From the NCBI GenBank assembly GCA_965216885.1, contig OZ244208.1:496001-560000 (forward strand): a DNA stretch of 64,000 nucleotides, written 5' to 3'. Positions 7,845 to 16,321 of the stretch are shown here, in pieces; the stretch's first letter is position 1, and the number at the start of each line of letters is the position of its first letter. The position numbers and the translations under genes were made by a program. The notes below the pieces were generated by a model, which saw only the letters and a list, made by a program, of their open reading frames with translations, ran no database searches and had not been told where the DNA came from. Origin of the DNA: CAYNJG01 sp965216885. GTDB lineage: Bacteria > Planctomycetota > Planctomycetia > Pirellulales > Pirellulaceae.

Positions 7845-10800
7845 TCAGTCTTGCGGACGATCTTCTGGGCGGAGGCCTCTTCGCTGGCCCCCCGTGCCTC
7901 CTCGATCCGGTCGACCAGAACCGCGACCTTCTTCGCCCCGAAAGCCACCGCCACCCTGCCCTCGTTCACGACCATTTTGTCCACGACCTTGCGGGCCACG
8001 TCCTTGTCGACCTTGCCCGCCAAATTCCGGTCCGCCGAATTCGGGGCCGCCAAACTCGGGACGATCCCCGGAGAACTCATCTTCGGGGCGTGGTGGCCGC
8101 CCATCACGATCATCAGGGCCGGGAGGTCGTCGGTCGGGTCCGAATTCATCACCGTCACCGCGTCGTCCATCGTCGCCGGGACGTCCGCCACCCGGTCCTC
8201 CTCTTCCCCTTGAGAACCGTGACCTAAAGTGGGTCATCATCTTTTCCCTGAGTTCGTTCCGCTGCTGACGCAACGAATCTCGCTTGTCCCACTGACGAGT
8301 TTCTGAGAACAGCTGCTCAAGGAGGCGAGTCGAAGACAGGAGTGTTTCAAAGTCATTTGGCTGAAATTTTCCGCTGGTTAGCCTGTCTCGACTATTCGTC
8401 ATAGATTCGGTCAACTGTTTCTCAACACGCTCGAATTCCTGATCCGCAATTTCACCGGCACCAATCCATTTCAGGATGCGGGCATGAGCCATGTCCAACT
8501 CGGCTTCGTCGACCCACGAGACAGGCTCTCGCCCCTTCTGTTTTGCCTTCAGTTGCGCTGTCCTGACTTTGGCTAACAGACTACGTGTTGCGTCGATTCC
8601 CTTGAGCTCGTTTTCAATCGCCGCAATCAATTGCAGGTATTCATAGATCCTTTGCAGTTGACCCTGTCCCCGACCGGGTCCGCGGCGTCGTTCGGGCTCG
8701 TCGATGTGTTTGCTGGCCTGTTTGGTCAGACTGGCTCGGAGGGGCAGTAGCAACTCGCGGGCTGCAGTTTGTTTGCCGTCGCGTTTCAAGTCCATCGCTT
8801 CCGCGACGGTGCGCTTCCATCGGAGTTTGTCCTGATGGAAGGCAAGCTCCTTTTCTTCTGGCAACCGTTCGTTGAAGTCTTCAATGACGTTGGGGAATCG
8901 AGTGCGTAGCGAAGACAGGGACTCGATCGCATCCTGCATGGCGATGATGGTCTGGGAACGCATCTCCAGAAGGTCGCCTCCGCCCCGGATCTGTATTTCA
9001 TCTGCCAGTCGGTCTATCGCCTGCGCGTGCGTGAATAGCGCCCTTGAGTGAAGGAAGGCGTAGTTGGAGATGGCCGGATTCTGCGTGGTAATCTCACGCG
9101 TTACGTCGACGATCTGTTGGGTGATTTCAAATTCTTTTTGCGGCGTGTAGTCCTGAATATCCAACTCAAAGAACTTGGCGACGGCATATTCGAATTTGTA
9201 GTCCGCGACCGCTGGCTGGTCTCGCACCAACAGTTCAAGGTTCTGAATGGCTTTCTGAATACTCTCGACACGTTGTTCACCGTCCTGGGGATTGTGCGAG
9301 TTGATGGCGACGCTGGTGTAACATCGAGCCAACAGATATCGATATTCCGGATTGCTTTCTGTTTGGACGAGCCCTTCAAGCAGGCCGATGGCAGTCTTGA
9401 GAGACTGGACTCTCCAGCCGCCGAACGGTCCCGGGCTTCGCGCACCTTCACCGCGTCCAGAAAATCCTCCGCCCCTGCTTCCTCCTGGTCCCCGGCCGCT
9501 GCCCCTCCTGCCGCGACCCATGTTGCCTCGACCTTTGTACTCGAGGGACATCAAGAACAGGGTTCTGGCTTTTTCATAGATCGCACGCGGCGAGCCATCG
9601 AGTAGATCCTTGTGCGCCTTGAATAGTTCTAGCGACTTGCTGTAGATCGAAAATGCTCTGCTGCGATTATCCACCAGCGCCGTGACATCGCCTTTTTCGT
9701 TGTAGCTGCTGGCGAGGCCCACCACGACGCTGGCAACCGCTGGCCCATTTTCCAGAATCGCTTCGTACTTGGCGATGCCGTCGTCGAAACGCTCGAGCGC
9801 TTCATCGTTGTTGCCCAGCATGCGATGCAGCTTGCCAACACGGATGGTCAGGTCCGCAAAGATGGGTGCGAAGTCCTCGTCGTTGCCAGCGCCTTTGGCC
9901 AGTGAATCGAACGACTGCAGAAGTACCTCCAACCTTGCGGCGGTCTCCGCAGTCACGGGTGCCGCAGCCACCGTCGCGACGGCGTTGTCGTCTGCTGCTT
10001 CGCCCTGCGTCGTTTCGTCATCTGTGCTGGATGCGACCAGCGAGTCTGCCGTGAGTTCATCGGAAGCATCGGCTTGCAAAGTCTGATCGGCGGTGGGCGG
10101 TAATCGGTCTGGGGCGAAACCGTCGAAGATTTTCAGCAGCGCCGCGATGGCTTCTTTCGCCGTATTCTTGGCCATTTCGCCCGCCTCAGTCGCCAGTTGT
10201 TCCTGCTTCTTGGCGTTCTCGGTCTGTTTTTCGGCGACGTCCTTTTGTACCTGCAGGTCCTTCCTCGCTTCATTGGCCTGGTAGTTGAGGAATCCGAATG
10301 TGACGGACGAAACCATCAACAGCGTCGCGACTGCGGCCGAGAGACTGGCGACGAGTTTGTTCTTGCGGCACCAGCGTGCGAACTGTTCGGGGACCGACAT
10401 GCGACGCGCCTTGATGGGCATGTCGTGGAGATAGCTTTGTAGATCTTCTTCCAGGTCGCGTGCGGTTGCATAGCGATCGTCCGGGTGTTGTTCGATCGCC
10501 TTGATCACGATCGTTTCCAGGTCGCGCGGTATTCCGGGGTTCAACTTGCCGAGTCGCGGAAGATCGCCCTCGGTAATTTGCTTGACGATCCTCCCGCGAT
10601 CGCGCCCAAAATAGGCCGGACGCATCGCGAGCATTTCGTACAGGGTCAAACCCAAAGCATAGATGTCGCCACGCGCATCCGTCTCGCCGGAGAAGGATTC
10701 CGGCGGCATGTACGACAGCGTGCCGACAATATCGCCCGTGCGACTGACATTGTCCTGCTCGGCGAGTTTGGCGAGCCCGAAATCCGCAACCCAAACCGTG

Positions 10801-11852
10801 CCGGTCGCATCCAGCAGCAGGTTTCCGGGTTTGATGTCTCGGTGCAGTGTTCCCTGTTCGTGAGCGTACGCGAGGGCGTCGGCGACCTGCTGACCGATTT
10901 TCGCGACGCTTTGATAGTACTCGGAGTCCATCGACGCCAGTACTTTGCTGTTGTCAGCGTCCAGCGGCTTGGTGCCGTTTGCATCGCCGCCGCCTTCCGT
11001 AACGGACGAGCCACTCAGTCCGGACATCGCTGCGTTGGAGGCCAGTTCCATCGTGGCCGCTTCACCACCGATGGATTGGGTACCCGAACCAAACTTTTTT
11101 GTGTCCTTCACGAAGGAAGATGCGAGATTGAGCGATACCTTGCGACCGAAGTTGCCATCCAGCAGCGCCTGGGCGTTGTGGTTGGCATGGCTGGCGCGGC
11201 TGCTGCTGTCCATGTGAAAGCGAGCGGAGTCGTCATTCAGGACGGTCGTCCGTAGCGAGATCAGAATCTCGTCCAGTCCCACGCCGGGGATAAACTGCAT
11301 CACGATGTAGTGAAAGCCGTCCTGCTGACCGACGCCGAATACCGGCACGATGTTGGTGTGATGTAGCTTCGCAGCAGTTTGAGCTTCGCGTTCAAACCGA
11401 CGCAAATGCCGCTCGTCGAGTAGCGCCTGTTTCGGCAGGACTTTCACGGCCACGTGTCGACCGAGCGAGACTTGCTCTGCTTCGTAGACGACACCCATAC
11501 CGCCTCGGCCGATTTCACCCAGGATGCGGAAGTCGCCCAACTGTTCAAGTTGCAAGCCGCCGTCCGCTGGTTTGGCGGGTGCCTTGCGCTCTTTGAGTTG
11601 CTCCATGGCCGCAATCGTTGGAAAAAGATCGCGGATCTCTTCGGCCAGTTCCGGATACTTGCGGGCGTACTCTTCAACGGACGGCATCTCGCCACGACGA
11701 TGGCGTTCGGAAAACTCGCTCGCCAACTCCTCGAACGGATCACGTTCCGGTTCGTTGCTGCCGTTCGGCGAATTCACCGAATCCGAATCAGACACGGAGG
11801 TCTGGTTGTTCTCCGGAATGGAACCGTCGTCGTTGTTGAGCTCGTTGGGCAT
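7845..11852 (-). CDS. Large membrane Ser/Thr protein kinase with Gly/Arg/Pro-rich tail
   Basis: A 1335-residue eukaryotic-type kinase. Residues 40-90 are the leader common to planctomycete kinases (EYARKYPELAEEIRDLFP). The catalytic domain covers about 108-475: glycine loop GEIGRGGMGVV (113-122), lysine K137 (VAVKV), H337-R338-D339 and D357-F358-G359, so it should be active. A Ser/Asn-rich insert of ~105 residues (about 200-308) lies between the hinge and the HRD loop. A transmembrane segment is at about 500-522, followed by a coiled stretch and a long repeat-rich region resembling degenerate TPRs. The last ~130 residues are RGG/GGPEF-type low complexity. It starts 9 bp after the ECF sigma gene, implying co-expression. 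The substrate is unknown; the domain beyond the membrane is probably a sensor or scaffold. Confidence 0.92.
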   Translation of the reverse strand: MPNELNNDDGSIPENNQTSVSDSDSVNSPNGSNEPERDPFEELASEFSERHRRGEMPSVEEYARKYPELAEEIRDLFPTIAAMEQLKERKAPAKPADGGLQLEQLGDFRILGEIGRGGMGVVYEAEQVSLGRHVAVKVLPKQALLDERHLRRFEREAQTAAKLHHTNIVPVFGVGQQDGFHYIVMQFIPGVGLDEILISLRTTVLNDDSARFHMDSSSRASHANHNAQALLDGNFGRKVSLNLASSFVKDTKKFGSGTQSIGGEAATMELASNAAMSGLSGSSVTEGGGDANGTKPLDADNSKVLASMDSEYYQSVAKIGQQVADALAYAHEQGTLHRDIKPGNLLLDATGTVWVADFGLAKLAEQDNVSRTGDIVGTLSYMPPESFSGETDARGDIYALGLTLYEMLAMRPAYFGRDRGRIVKQITEGDLPRLGKLNPGIPRDLETIVIKAIEQHPDDRYATARDLEEDLQSYLHDMPIKARRMSVPEQFARWCRKNKLVASLSAAVATLLMVSSVTFGFLNYQANEARKDLQVQKDVAEKQTENAKKQEQLATEAGEMAKNTAKEAIAALLKIFDGFAPDRLPPTADQTLQADASDELTADSLVASSTDDETTQGEAADDNAVATVAAAPVTAETAARLEVLLQSFDSLAKGAGNDEDFAPIFADLTIRVGKLHRMLGNNDEALERFDDGIAKYEAILENGPAVASVVVGLASSYNEKGDVTALVDNRSRAFSIYSKSLELFKAHKDLLDGSPRAIYEKARTLFLMSLEYKGRGNMGRGRRGSGRGPGGSRGGGFSGRGEGARSPGPFGGWRVQSLKTAIGLLEGLVQTESNPEYRYLLARCYTSVAINSHNPQDGEQRVESIQKAIQNLELLVRDQPAVADYKFEYAVAKFFELDIQDYTPQKEFEITQQIVDVTREITTQNPAISNYAFLHSRALFTHAQAIDRLADEIQIRGGGDLLEMRSQTIIAMQDAIESLSSLRTRFPNVIEDFNERLPEEKELAFHQDKLRWKRTVAEAMDLKRDGKQTAARELLLPLRASLTKQASKHIDEPERRRGPGRGQGQLQRIYEYLQLIAAIENELKGIDATRSLLAKVRTAQLKAKQKGREPVSWVDEAELDMAHARILKWIGAGEIADQEFERVEKQLTESMTNSRDRLTSGKFQPNDFETLLSSTRLLEQLFSETRQWDKRDSLRQQRNELREKMMTHFRSRFSRGRGGPGGGRPGDDGRRGDGDEFGPDRRPPGPDDRDGRPPRPEDEFSGDRPEFGGPEFGGPEFGGQGRQGRGPQGRGQNGRERGQGGGGFRGEEGRGSGRPDRGGTGGQRRGLRPEDRPQD

Positions 11853-11861
11853 GACTGGGCA

Positions 11862-12500
11862 CTACAGGAGTTTGTCGTCGTTAAAACCCGGCAATTTGTT
11901 TACTACATCTTTGAGTCTCTTGAGAGCGCGGACGTAGCGTATGCTGGCCGCCTTTTGTTGAATGCCCAGCACCTCGGCGACTTCGCTGTTGGTCAGTTCC
12001 TCAAAGTGGCGCAAGGCGAGCACTTCACGGTCAATCGGTTCCATCGAATCGATTGCCTTGTCCAGTTGAAGGGAAATCTCGTCACGCATCGCGATTTGAC
12101 TGGGCGATGTGAAATTTCCCAACAACTGCGAGGCAATCGACATGGACGTTGCCTGCGCGTAGTGAGCGTGAATCGACATGTCCCGACTGGCATCTCGCAT
12201 TTTGGCTCCCAGATGTCGACGATGTACGTCGATCAACGTCTGGTTGGCAATGAGCCGCAACCAGATGAAGAACGTTTGCGTCGAATCGTCAAGGTAATGT
12301 TCGATTCGTTGCGCAGCGGCCAGGTACGCTTCCTGGAGGATGTCGTCCGCGTCGACGCGACCCAACAACCGGGCATCAAGCCGGAAGTTGATGATCCGCC
12401 AAAGTCGATCGCGGTACATGGAAAACAGCTCGGCCAGCGCCTGTGTGTCTCCCTCCTTAACGCGTCGCAATAAATCGGCGTTCGGATCAGGTTGATCCAT
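11862..12500 (-). CDS. ECF-type RNA polymerase sigma factor
   Basis: A 212-residue sigma-70 family protein. Region 2 includes ALAELFSMYRDRLWRII and DADDILQEAYLAAAQRI (the DxxDLxQE-type -10 recognition helix). Region 4 is near the C-terminus with MEPIDREVLALRHFEELTN followed by SEVAEVLGIQQKAASIRYVRALKRL, a helix-turn-helix for the -35 element. The linker between the regions is longer than in minimal ECF factors, as in the planctomycete ECF groups linked to protein kinases. The kinase gene starts 9 bp downstream, so the kinase may control this factor in place of an anti-sigma factor. That link is inferred from neighbourhood. Confidence 0.93.
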   Translation of the reverse strand: MDQPDPNADLLRRVKEGDTQALAELFSMYRDRLWRIINFRLDARLLGRVDADDILQEAYLAAAQRIEHYLDDSTQTFFIWLRLIANQTLIDVHRRHLGAKMRDASRDMSIHAHYAQATSMSIASQLLGNFTSPSQIAMRDEISLQLDKAIDSMEPIDREVLALRHFEELTNSEVAEVLGIQQKAASIRYVRALKRLKDVVNKLPGFNDDKLL

Positions 12501-12704
12501 TTAACTCTCTCGTATCTGGGAAAACGGCTGTTTACGATTCCATTCTACGCAGGCGACCCGCGAATTGCTCGATTGTAGCTTTGCAAAGGGAATGCAACTA
12601 ACCGTCTCCATGTCACGCGAATCAGCGAAAATGTGTGTGGAAAACCATAATCTGTTTACGTGTGCCCACTGCTTCTTTCGCTGGCAAACGGTATCTTTGG
12701 CAGC

Positions 12705-14084
12705 ATGGAAACGAATCCTTACGATCACCCTTCCGGGCATCGGCTGAACCTGTTCGATTCGACCTGCCTGATCATTGGGATTGTCGTCGGGTCGGGAATC
12801 TATGAGACGCCCGCAAGCGTCGCTCAAGCCGCCAGCTATCCATGGGAAGTCTTCCTGCTGTGGACCGTTGGCGGCATTGTCTCGCTGTGTGGTGCCCTGT
12901 GCTATGCCGAACTGGCATCGACCTATCCGGAATCCGGTGGCGACGTCGTCTATCTGAGCAGAGCTTACGGGAAATGGGCGGGCTTCCTGTTTGGCTGGTT
13001 GCAGACTTTTGTGGCTCGACCCGGTGACATCTCACTCATGGCGCTGGTCTTCGCGCATTATGTACACGTCCTGGTCGATCCAACGCCAACGGATAACCAT
13101 CCGATCTGGCCAGCAATCCTGATCGTGTGTCTGCTAACGGCCGTCAACATCGCCGGTCTACGATTCGGCAAGACGGCACAAAACGTTCTCACGGTCATCA
13201 AGATTGCCGGTCTGTTTCTCATCATCGCCTTTGCCTTTGCGTCCGGCGGTGATGAAGTTGCCGTCGAGGCAGCGTCCGCGCCGAAGGAACGCAACCTGCC
13301 AATTGGCGTGGCGCTGATCCTTGTCCTGTTCACTTACGGTGGATGGAACGAGATGGTCTATGTCGCTTCAGAAGTCCGCGAACCGAGACGTAACCTGTCG
13401 CGAGCCCTTATTCTTGGCGCGGTCGCCGTGACCGTGATGTACCTGTTTGCCAATGCTGCCTACCTGAAGAGTCTGACGCTGCAGGGGATGGCCGACAGCA
13501 AGGCAATTGCCACCGATGCCGTGGCCGGAGTGCTACCGCGCGGTGGTCAGATGCTGGTTGCCGCGGTCATCACGATTTCTGCCGCCGGAGCCATCAACGG
13601 GCTGGTGCTGACCGGCGCGAGGATCACCGGGGCGATGCGAGTCTATCCGGCGTTTCGATGGCTTGGCCACTGGGATCCGCGACTGCAAACTCCTGTCCGA
13701 GCGTTGATTCTTGAAGGCCTCATTGCGATTGCCGTGATATCGATCGCTCAAACGTTTGAGAACGCGCTCATCTATACGTCCGCGGCTGTTTATACGTTTT
13801 ATCTGACGACGGCATGGAGTACCGCCGTGCTGCGCTTTCGCGAACCGAAGACGCAGCGACCGTTTCGCGTTCCCTTGTTTCCGGTTCCGCTGATCATCTT
13901 CACCGTCGGTTGTTCCTGGACGATCTGGAGTGCACTCAACTATCGGCCCACGGCGACCCTCGTGTGCCTTGGGATTCTTGTCACGGGGTTGATTGTGTAC
14001 TGGTGCCAGCGAAGTGCCGTAGATGCGGGCGTTCCAGGCACGGGCGTTCCAGGCACGGGTTCCACAGAAGAGAACGCCGAGTAG
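12705..14084 (+). CDS. APC-superfamily amino acid permease
   Basis: A 459-residue integral membrane protein with about 12 hydrophobic segments. The first segment carries IIGIVVGSGIYETP, the APC signature GSGIF-like loop that binds the substrate backbone, and FTYGGWNEMVYVASEVREPRRNL matches TM6 and the following loop of LAT/APC transporters. The ATG at 12705 is preferred to the earlier in-frame start at 12660, because it places a short hydrophilic leader directly before TM1. The substrate is not predictable; amino acids or polyamines are usual. The C-terminal tail contains a duplicated GVPGTG, encoded by a perfect short DNA repeat at 14029-14060. It is divergent from the sigma-kinase pair across about 200 bp. 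Confidence 0.9.
   Translation: METNPYDHPSGHRLNLFDSTCLIIGIVVGSGIYETPASVAQAASYPWEVFLLWTVGGIVSLCGALCYAELASTYPESGGDVVYLSRAYGKWAGFLFGWLQTFVARPGDISLMALVFAHYVHVLVDPTPTDNHPIWPAILIVCLLTAVNIAGLRFGKTAQNVLTVIKIAGLFLIIAFAFASGGDEVAVEAASAPKERNLPIGVALILVLFTYGGWNEMVYVASEVREPRRNLSRALILGAVAVTVMYLFANAAYLKSLTLQGMADSKAIATDAVAGVLPRGGQMLVAAVITISAAGAINGLVLTGARITGAMRVYPAFRWLGHWDPRLQTPVRALILEGLIAIAVISIAQTFENALIYTSAAVYTFYLTTAWSTAVLRFREPKTQRPFRVPLFPVPLIIFTVGCSWTIWSALNYRPTATLVCLGILVTGLIVYWCQRSAVDAGVPGTGVPGTGSTEENAE
14029..14060 (+). repeat. Short tandem duplication inside the permease gene
   Basis: The unit GGGCGTTCCAGGCAC (15 nt) occurs twice in direct succession near the 3' end of the permease gene. It encodes GVPGT-GVPGT at the cytoplasmic tail. 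The copies are identical, consistent with a recent slippage event that kept the frame. Confidence 0.75.
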
Positions 14085-14118
14085 ACGGGCGCCTTTACTT
14101 GTGTGAGCGCATAAAAAA

Positions 14119-14315
14119 GGGCCAGTGACGTGTCACAACGTGCGACATGTCGAATGGTCAGGGGCAAGGCAACCAAACGACTAAAACCGTCAAAGGCCCA
14201 CGGGCCAGCTACCGGGGCAACGTGCCTCGGCATCTGCTTTCCCTTAAAGGCATAGCGCGTTCCAAAGCTGGGCGACACGTGCGTAAGTCCTTGTAGGTGA
14301 ATCGCTTAAGAAAAA
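14119..14315 (+). ncRNA. Structured repeat element, copy 2
   Basis: Outer stem arms at 14119-14130 and 14188-14199 pair at 10 of 12 positions, with GGGCC/GGCCC replacing GGGTC/GACCC of copy 1. The inner hairpin is TGTCAC-aacgt-GCGACA (14131-14147, one A-C mismatch). The core GTCAGGGGCAAGGCAACC at 14157-14174 is identical to copy 1. The second hairpin, CCGGGGCA-acg-TGCCTCGG (14212-14230), starts 13 nt after the outer stem as in copy 1, and has one G-T wobble. TGCTTT pairs with AAGGCA across 14235-14252. The right end TTAAGAAAAA is at 14306-14315. A GCGCATAAAAAA tract directly before the stem is shared with copy 3. It lies 35 bp after the permease stop, so it could be part of that transcript's 3' region. 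Confidence 0.65.
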
Positions 14316-14550
14316 CGGAGGCCCAATCCCGGTTTGGGATGCCTGCAATACGCTGGTGAAATTCCGATGAACGTACGATTTTCGATCACGCCAAGTGGTT
14401 CAGTCTAAAAGGTGGAAATCGCTTTCATTCCAAAATGAGACGGTCGTCTTTGTGAAAGCAGGCCAAGCGGGAACTAGCTCATGGGGAAGTCTGCCGTGGC
14501 ACGACGGCGAGAGGCTGAGCACTCCGAATTTGTGTCAGCGCATAAAAAAA

Positions 14551-14719
14551 GGGCCAGTGACGTGTCACAACGCGTGACGTGCCAGACGGTCAGGGGCAAA
14601 TCAACCACCCGGCAAAATTTCGTCAAAGGCCCACGGGCCAGCTGCCGTGGCAAAGTGCCTCGGCATCTGTCTTCCCATTAACGCAGAGCATGTGCCGAAA
14701 AATGGATCTCGGCGTTAAG
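14551..14719 (+). ncRNA. Structured repeat element, copy 3
   Basis: Outer stem arms at 14551-14562 and 14621-14632 pair at 10 of 12 positions. The inner hairpin is TGTCAC-aacgc-GTGACG (14563-14579) with one T-G wobble. The core GTCAGGGGCAAATCAACC is at 14589-14606, differing from copies 1 and 2 at two positions. The second hairpin CCGTGGCA-aag-TGCCTCGG (14645-14663) again begins 13 nt after the outer stem. The third stem is weaker here (CTG/CAG only), and the right end is reduced to GCGTTAAG (14712-14719) without the A-run. It is preceded by the same GCGCATAAAAAA tract as copy 2, with which it forms a direct tandem pair at a period of about 432 bp. Confidence 0.62.
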
Positions 14720-15071
14720 TTGTTGTCTGGTAGTCGGTTATGTCGATAGCTGGGTGAGTCTCAAATCAGGATTCGCATTTTGAGACGCTCAATATTCGAA
14801 GAGTGTTCAATTGTGGGTATCACAAATTGCGACACTGCATCCGTGGCGAGGTGTAACTCCCACAGGACAGGGCGGTTGATCGTTGGCGCTAGTGTTGGAA
14901 ACTCTAGAACAGGATCGGGACCTGATTCACGGGCCGTCCGGGGCTGCGACCATAATGACTCCGTTCCAGGTTGAATTGGGCCTACAAACTGATATTCGCG
15001 GGGCATAAGTAACGTTGTATTTTTTCGAGCCATTGGGCATGTAGGTCGAATCGACACGGAAAGAGTCTGGG
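14720..15071. other. Non-coding region before the amine-oxidase-like gene
   Basis: This 352-bp stretch holds no believable gene. A hairpin with stem GTCTCAAA/TTTGAGAC (14758-14786) is the only clear structure. The remainder presumably carries the promoter of the gene at 15072. Confidence 0.45.
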
Positions 15072-16295
15072 ATGGACGCGATAATTGTTGGCGGTGGTAT
15101 TTCTGGTCTGTGCTGTGCAAAGCATCTCATGGACGCTGGTAAGACGTTCGTAATCCTTGAGTCGAGTGACCGGATCGGCGGTCGCATGGCGACGGATGAA
15201 GTTGACGGCTTCAAACTGGATCGTGGTTTTCAGGTTTTCCTGACGTCTTATCCCGAGGCAAAGCGAGTTCTGAACTATGGCGCTCTGGATTTGAAACCGT
15301 TCGAGCCCGGTGCCATCGTGATGTTCAAAGGCAAGTTCGAACGGCTGAGCGATCCGTGGCGTCGCCCTGGCAGGATTCTGACGACCGCCCTGTCGGCAGC
15401 GGCGGGCTTTATGGACAAGCTGAAGATTGCTTCGTTGCGCCAATTCGTCGCACGCGGCGATCTGGCTCAACTCTATCGTCGTCCGGAACTGCCAACTTGC
15501 GACGCGCTCAAGCGGTTCGGATTTTCTGATGTCATTATCGAGCGATTCTTTCGGCCCTTCCTTGGCGGAATTTTCCTCGAACCAGAACTGCAAACCTCCA
15601 CGCGCATGTTCGAGTTTGTCTTTCGAATGTTTTCCAACGGCGAGGCGACGTTACCCGCCGGAGGTATGCAGGCGATACCGCTTCAAATTGCAAGTTCCTT
15701 GCCGCCTGATTCGATTCGCCTGAACTCACGCGTGACTGGCATCAGCGATCAAGAGGTAACACTGGCAAGCGGCGAGACGCTAACAGCGCCAGCCATCATT
15801 CTGGCAACTGCCAATCCGGAAGCACGGACGCTCGCGAACGTTGAAGCACGTGGTGAATGTGGAGTGACGTGCGTCTACTTCGAGGCTAATGAGTCACCTA
15901 CGAAGGAAGCGGTCCTCGTACTCAATGGTGACGGCAAAGGGCCGGTCAATAACGTCTGTGTTCCTAGCGACGTTACCAGCACCTACGCTCCGGCCGGCAA
16001 GTCGCTGGTATCGGCAACTGTGTTGGGCGTTAAGCGTGACGATGCGAAGATTGTGGATGACGTGAGGTCTCAACTGGTTTCCTGGTTTGGACCGGCGGCC
16101 TCCGAATATCGGCACTTGAGGACCTATGTCATCCCGTTCGCTTTGCCTTCGCAAACGAAACTGGAGCCGGTCGAAAAAGAGTCGCAGTTGCGTCCCGGCC
16201 TGTTCCGTTGCGGTGACGACTGTGACACCGCTTCCATCAATGGCGCGATGGCATCCGGTCGCCGGGCTGCCGAGGCGGTCCTCGCCAAGCGCTAG
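15072..16295 (+). CDS. FAD-dependent amine-oxidase/phytoene-desaturase-like oxidoreductase
   Basis: A 407-residue flavoprotein. It opens with a dinucleotide-binding Rossmann motif at residues 4-13 (IIVGGGISGL), followed by E/R residues for ribose binding (LESSDRIGGRMATD), the GG doublet motif of the amine oxidase/protoporphyrinogen oxidase superfamily. A C-terminal FAD contact is seen in GLFRCGDDCDTASINGAMASGRRAAE. GGAAAGAG lies before the ATG at 15072. The substrate cannot be told: monoamines, carotenoid or isoprenoid precursors and porphyrinogens are all used by relatives. It follows the structured repeat pair by 350 bp, and its stop is 26 bp from the convergent AAA gene. Confidence 0.85.
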   Translation: MDAIIVGGGISGLCCAKHLMDAGKTFVILESSDRIGGRMATDEVDGFKLDRGFQVFLTSYPEAKRVLNYGALDLKPFEPGAIVMFKGKFERLSDPWRRPGRILTTALSAAAGFMDKLKIASLRQFVARGDLAQLYRRPELPTCDALKRFGFSDVIIERFFRPFLGGIFLEPELQTSTRMFEFVFRMFSNGEATLPAGGMQAIPLQIASSLPPDSIRLNSRVTGISDQEVTLASGETLTAPAIILATANPEARTLANVEARGECGVTCVYFEANESPTKEAVLVLNGDGKGPVNNVCVPSDVTSTYAPAGKSLVSATVLGVKRDDAKIVDDVRSQLVSWFGPAASEYRHLRTYVIPFALPSQTKLEPVEKESQLRPGLFRCGDDCDTASINGAMASGRRAAEAVLAKR

Positions 16296-16321
16296 TCTCG
16301 CGTGTACTTGTGAGGCCTGAG

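Noticed and set aside
11454..12473. A 339-codon plus-strand open frame spanning the kinase start and sigma factor
   Set aside because: It runs antisense to two genes with intact catalytic and DNA-binding motifs; its product resembles no family.
14119..14260. Resemblance of the element to a c-di-GMP-I (GEMM) riboswitch
   Set aside because: The core CAGGGGCAA...AACC and the GTCAAAGGCCCACGGGCC stretch recall GEMM sequences, but the GEMM P2 hairpin with its GAAA loop has no room (14 nt between core and closing arm), and copy 1 has no downstream plus-strand gene.
14481..14681. A 66-codon open frame crossing structured element copy 3
   Set aside because: Its bases are explained by the element's stems, the other copies do not preserve the frame, and the product is Arg/Lys/Ser-rich without pattern.
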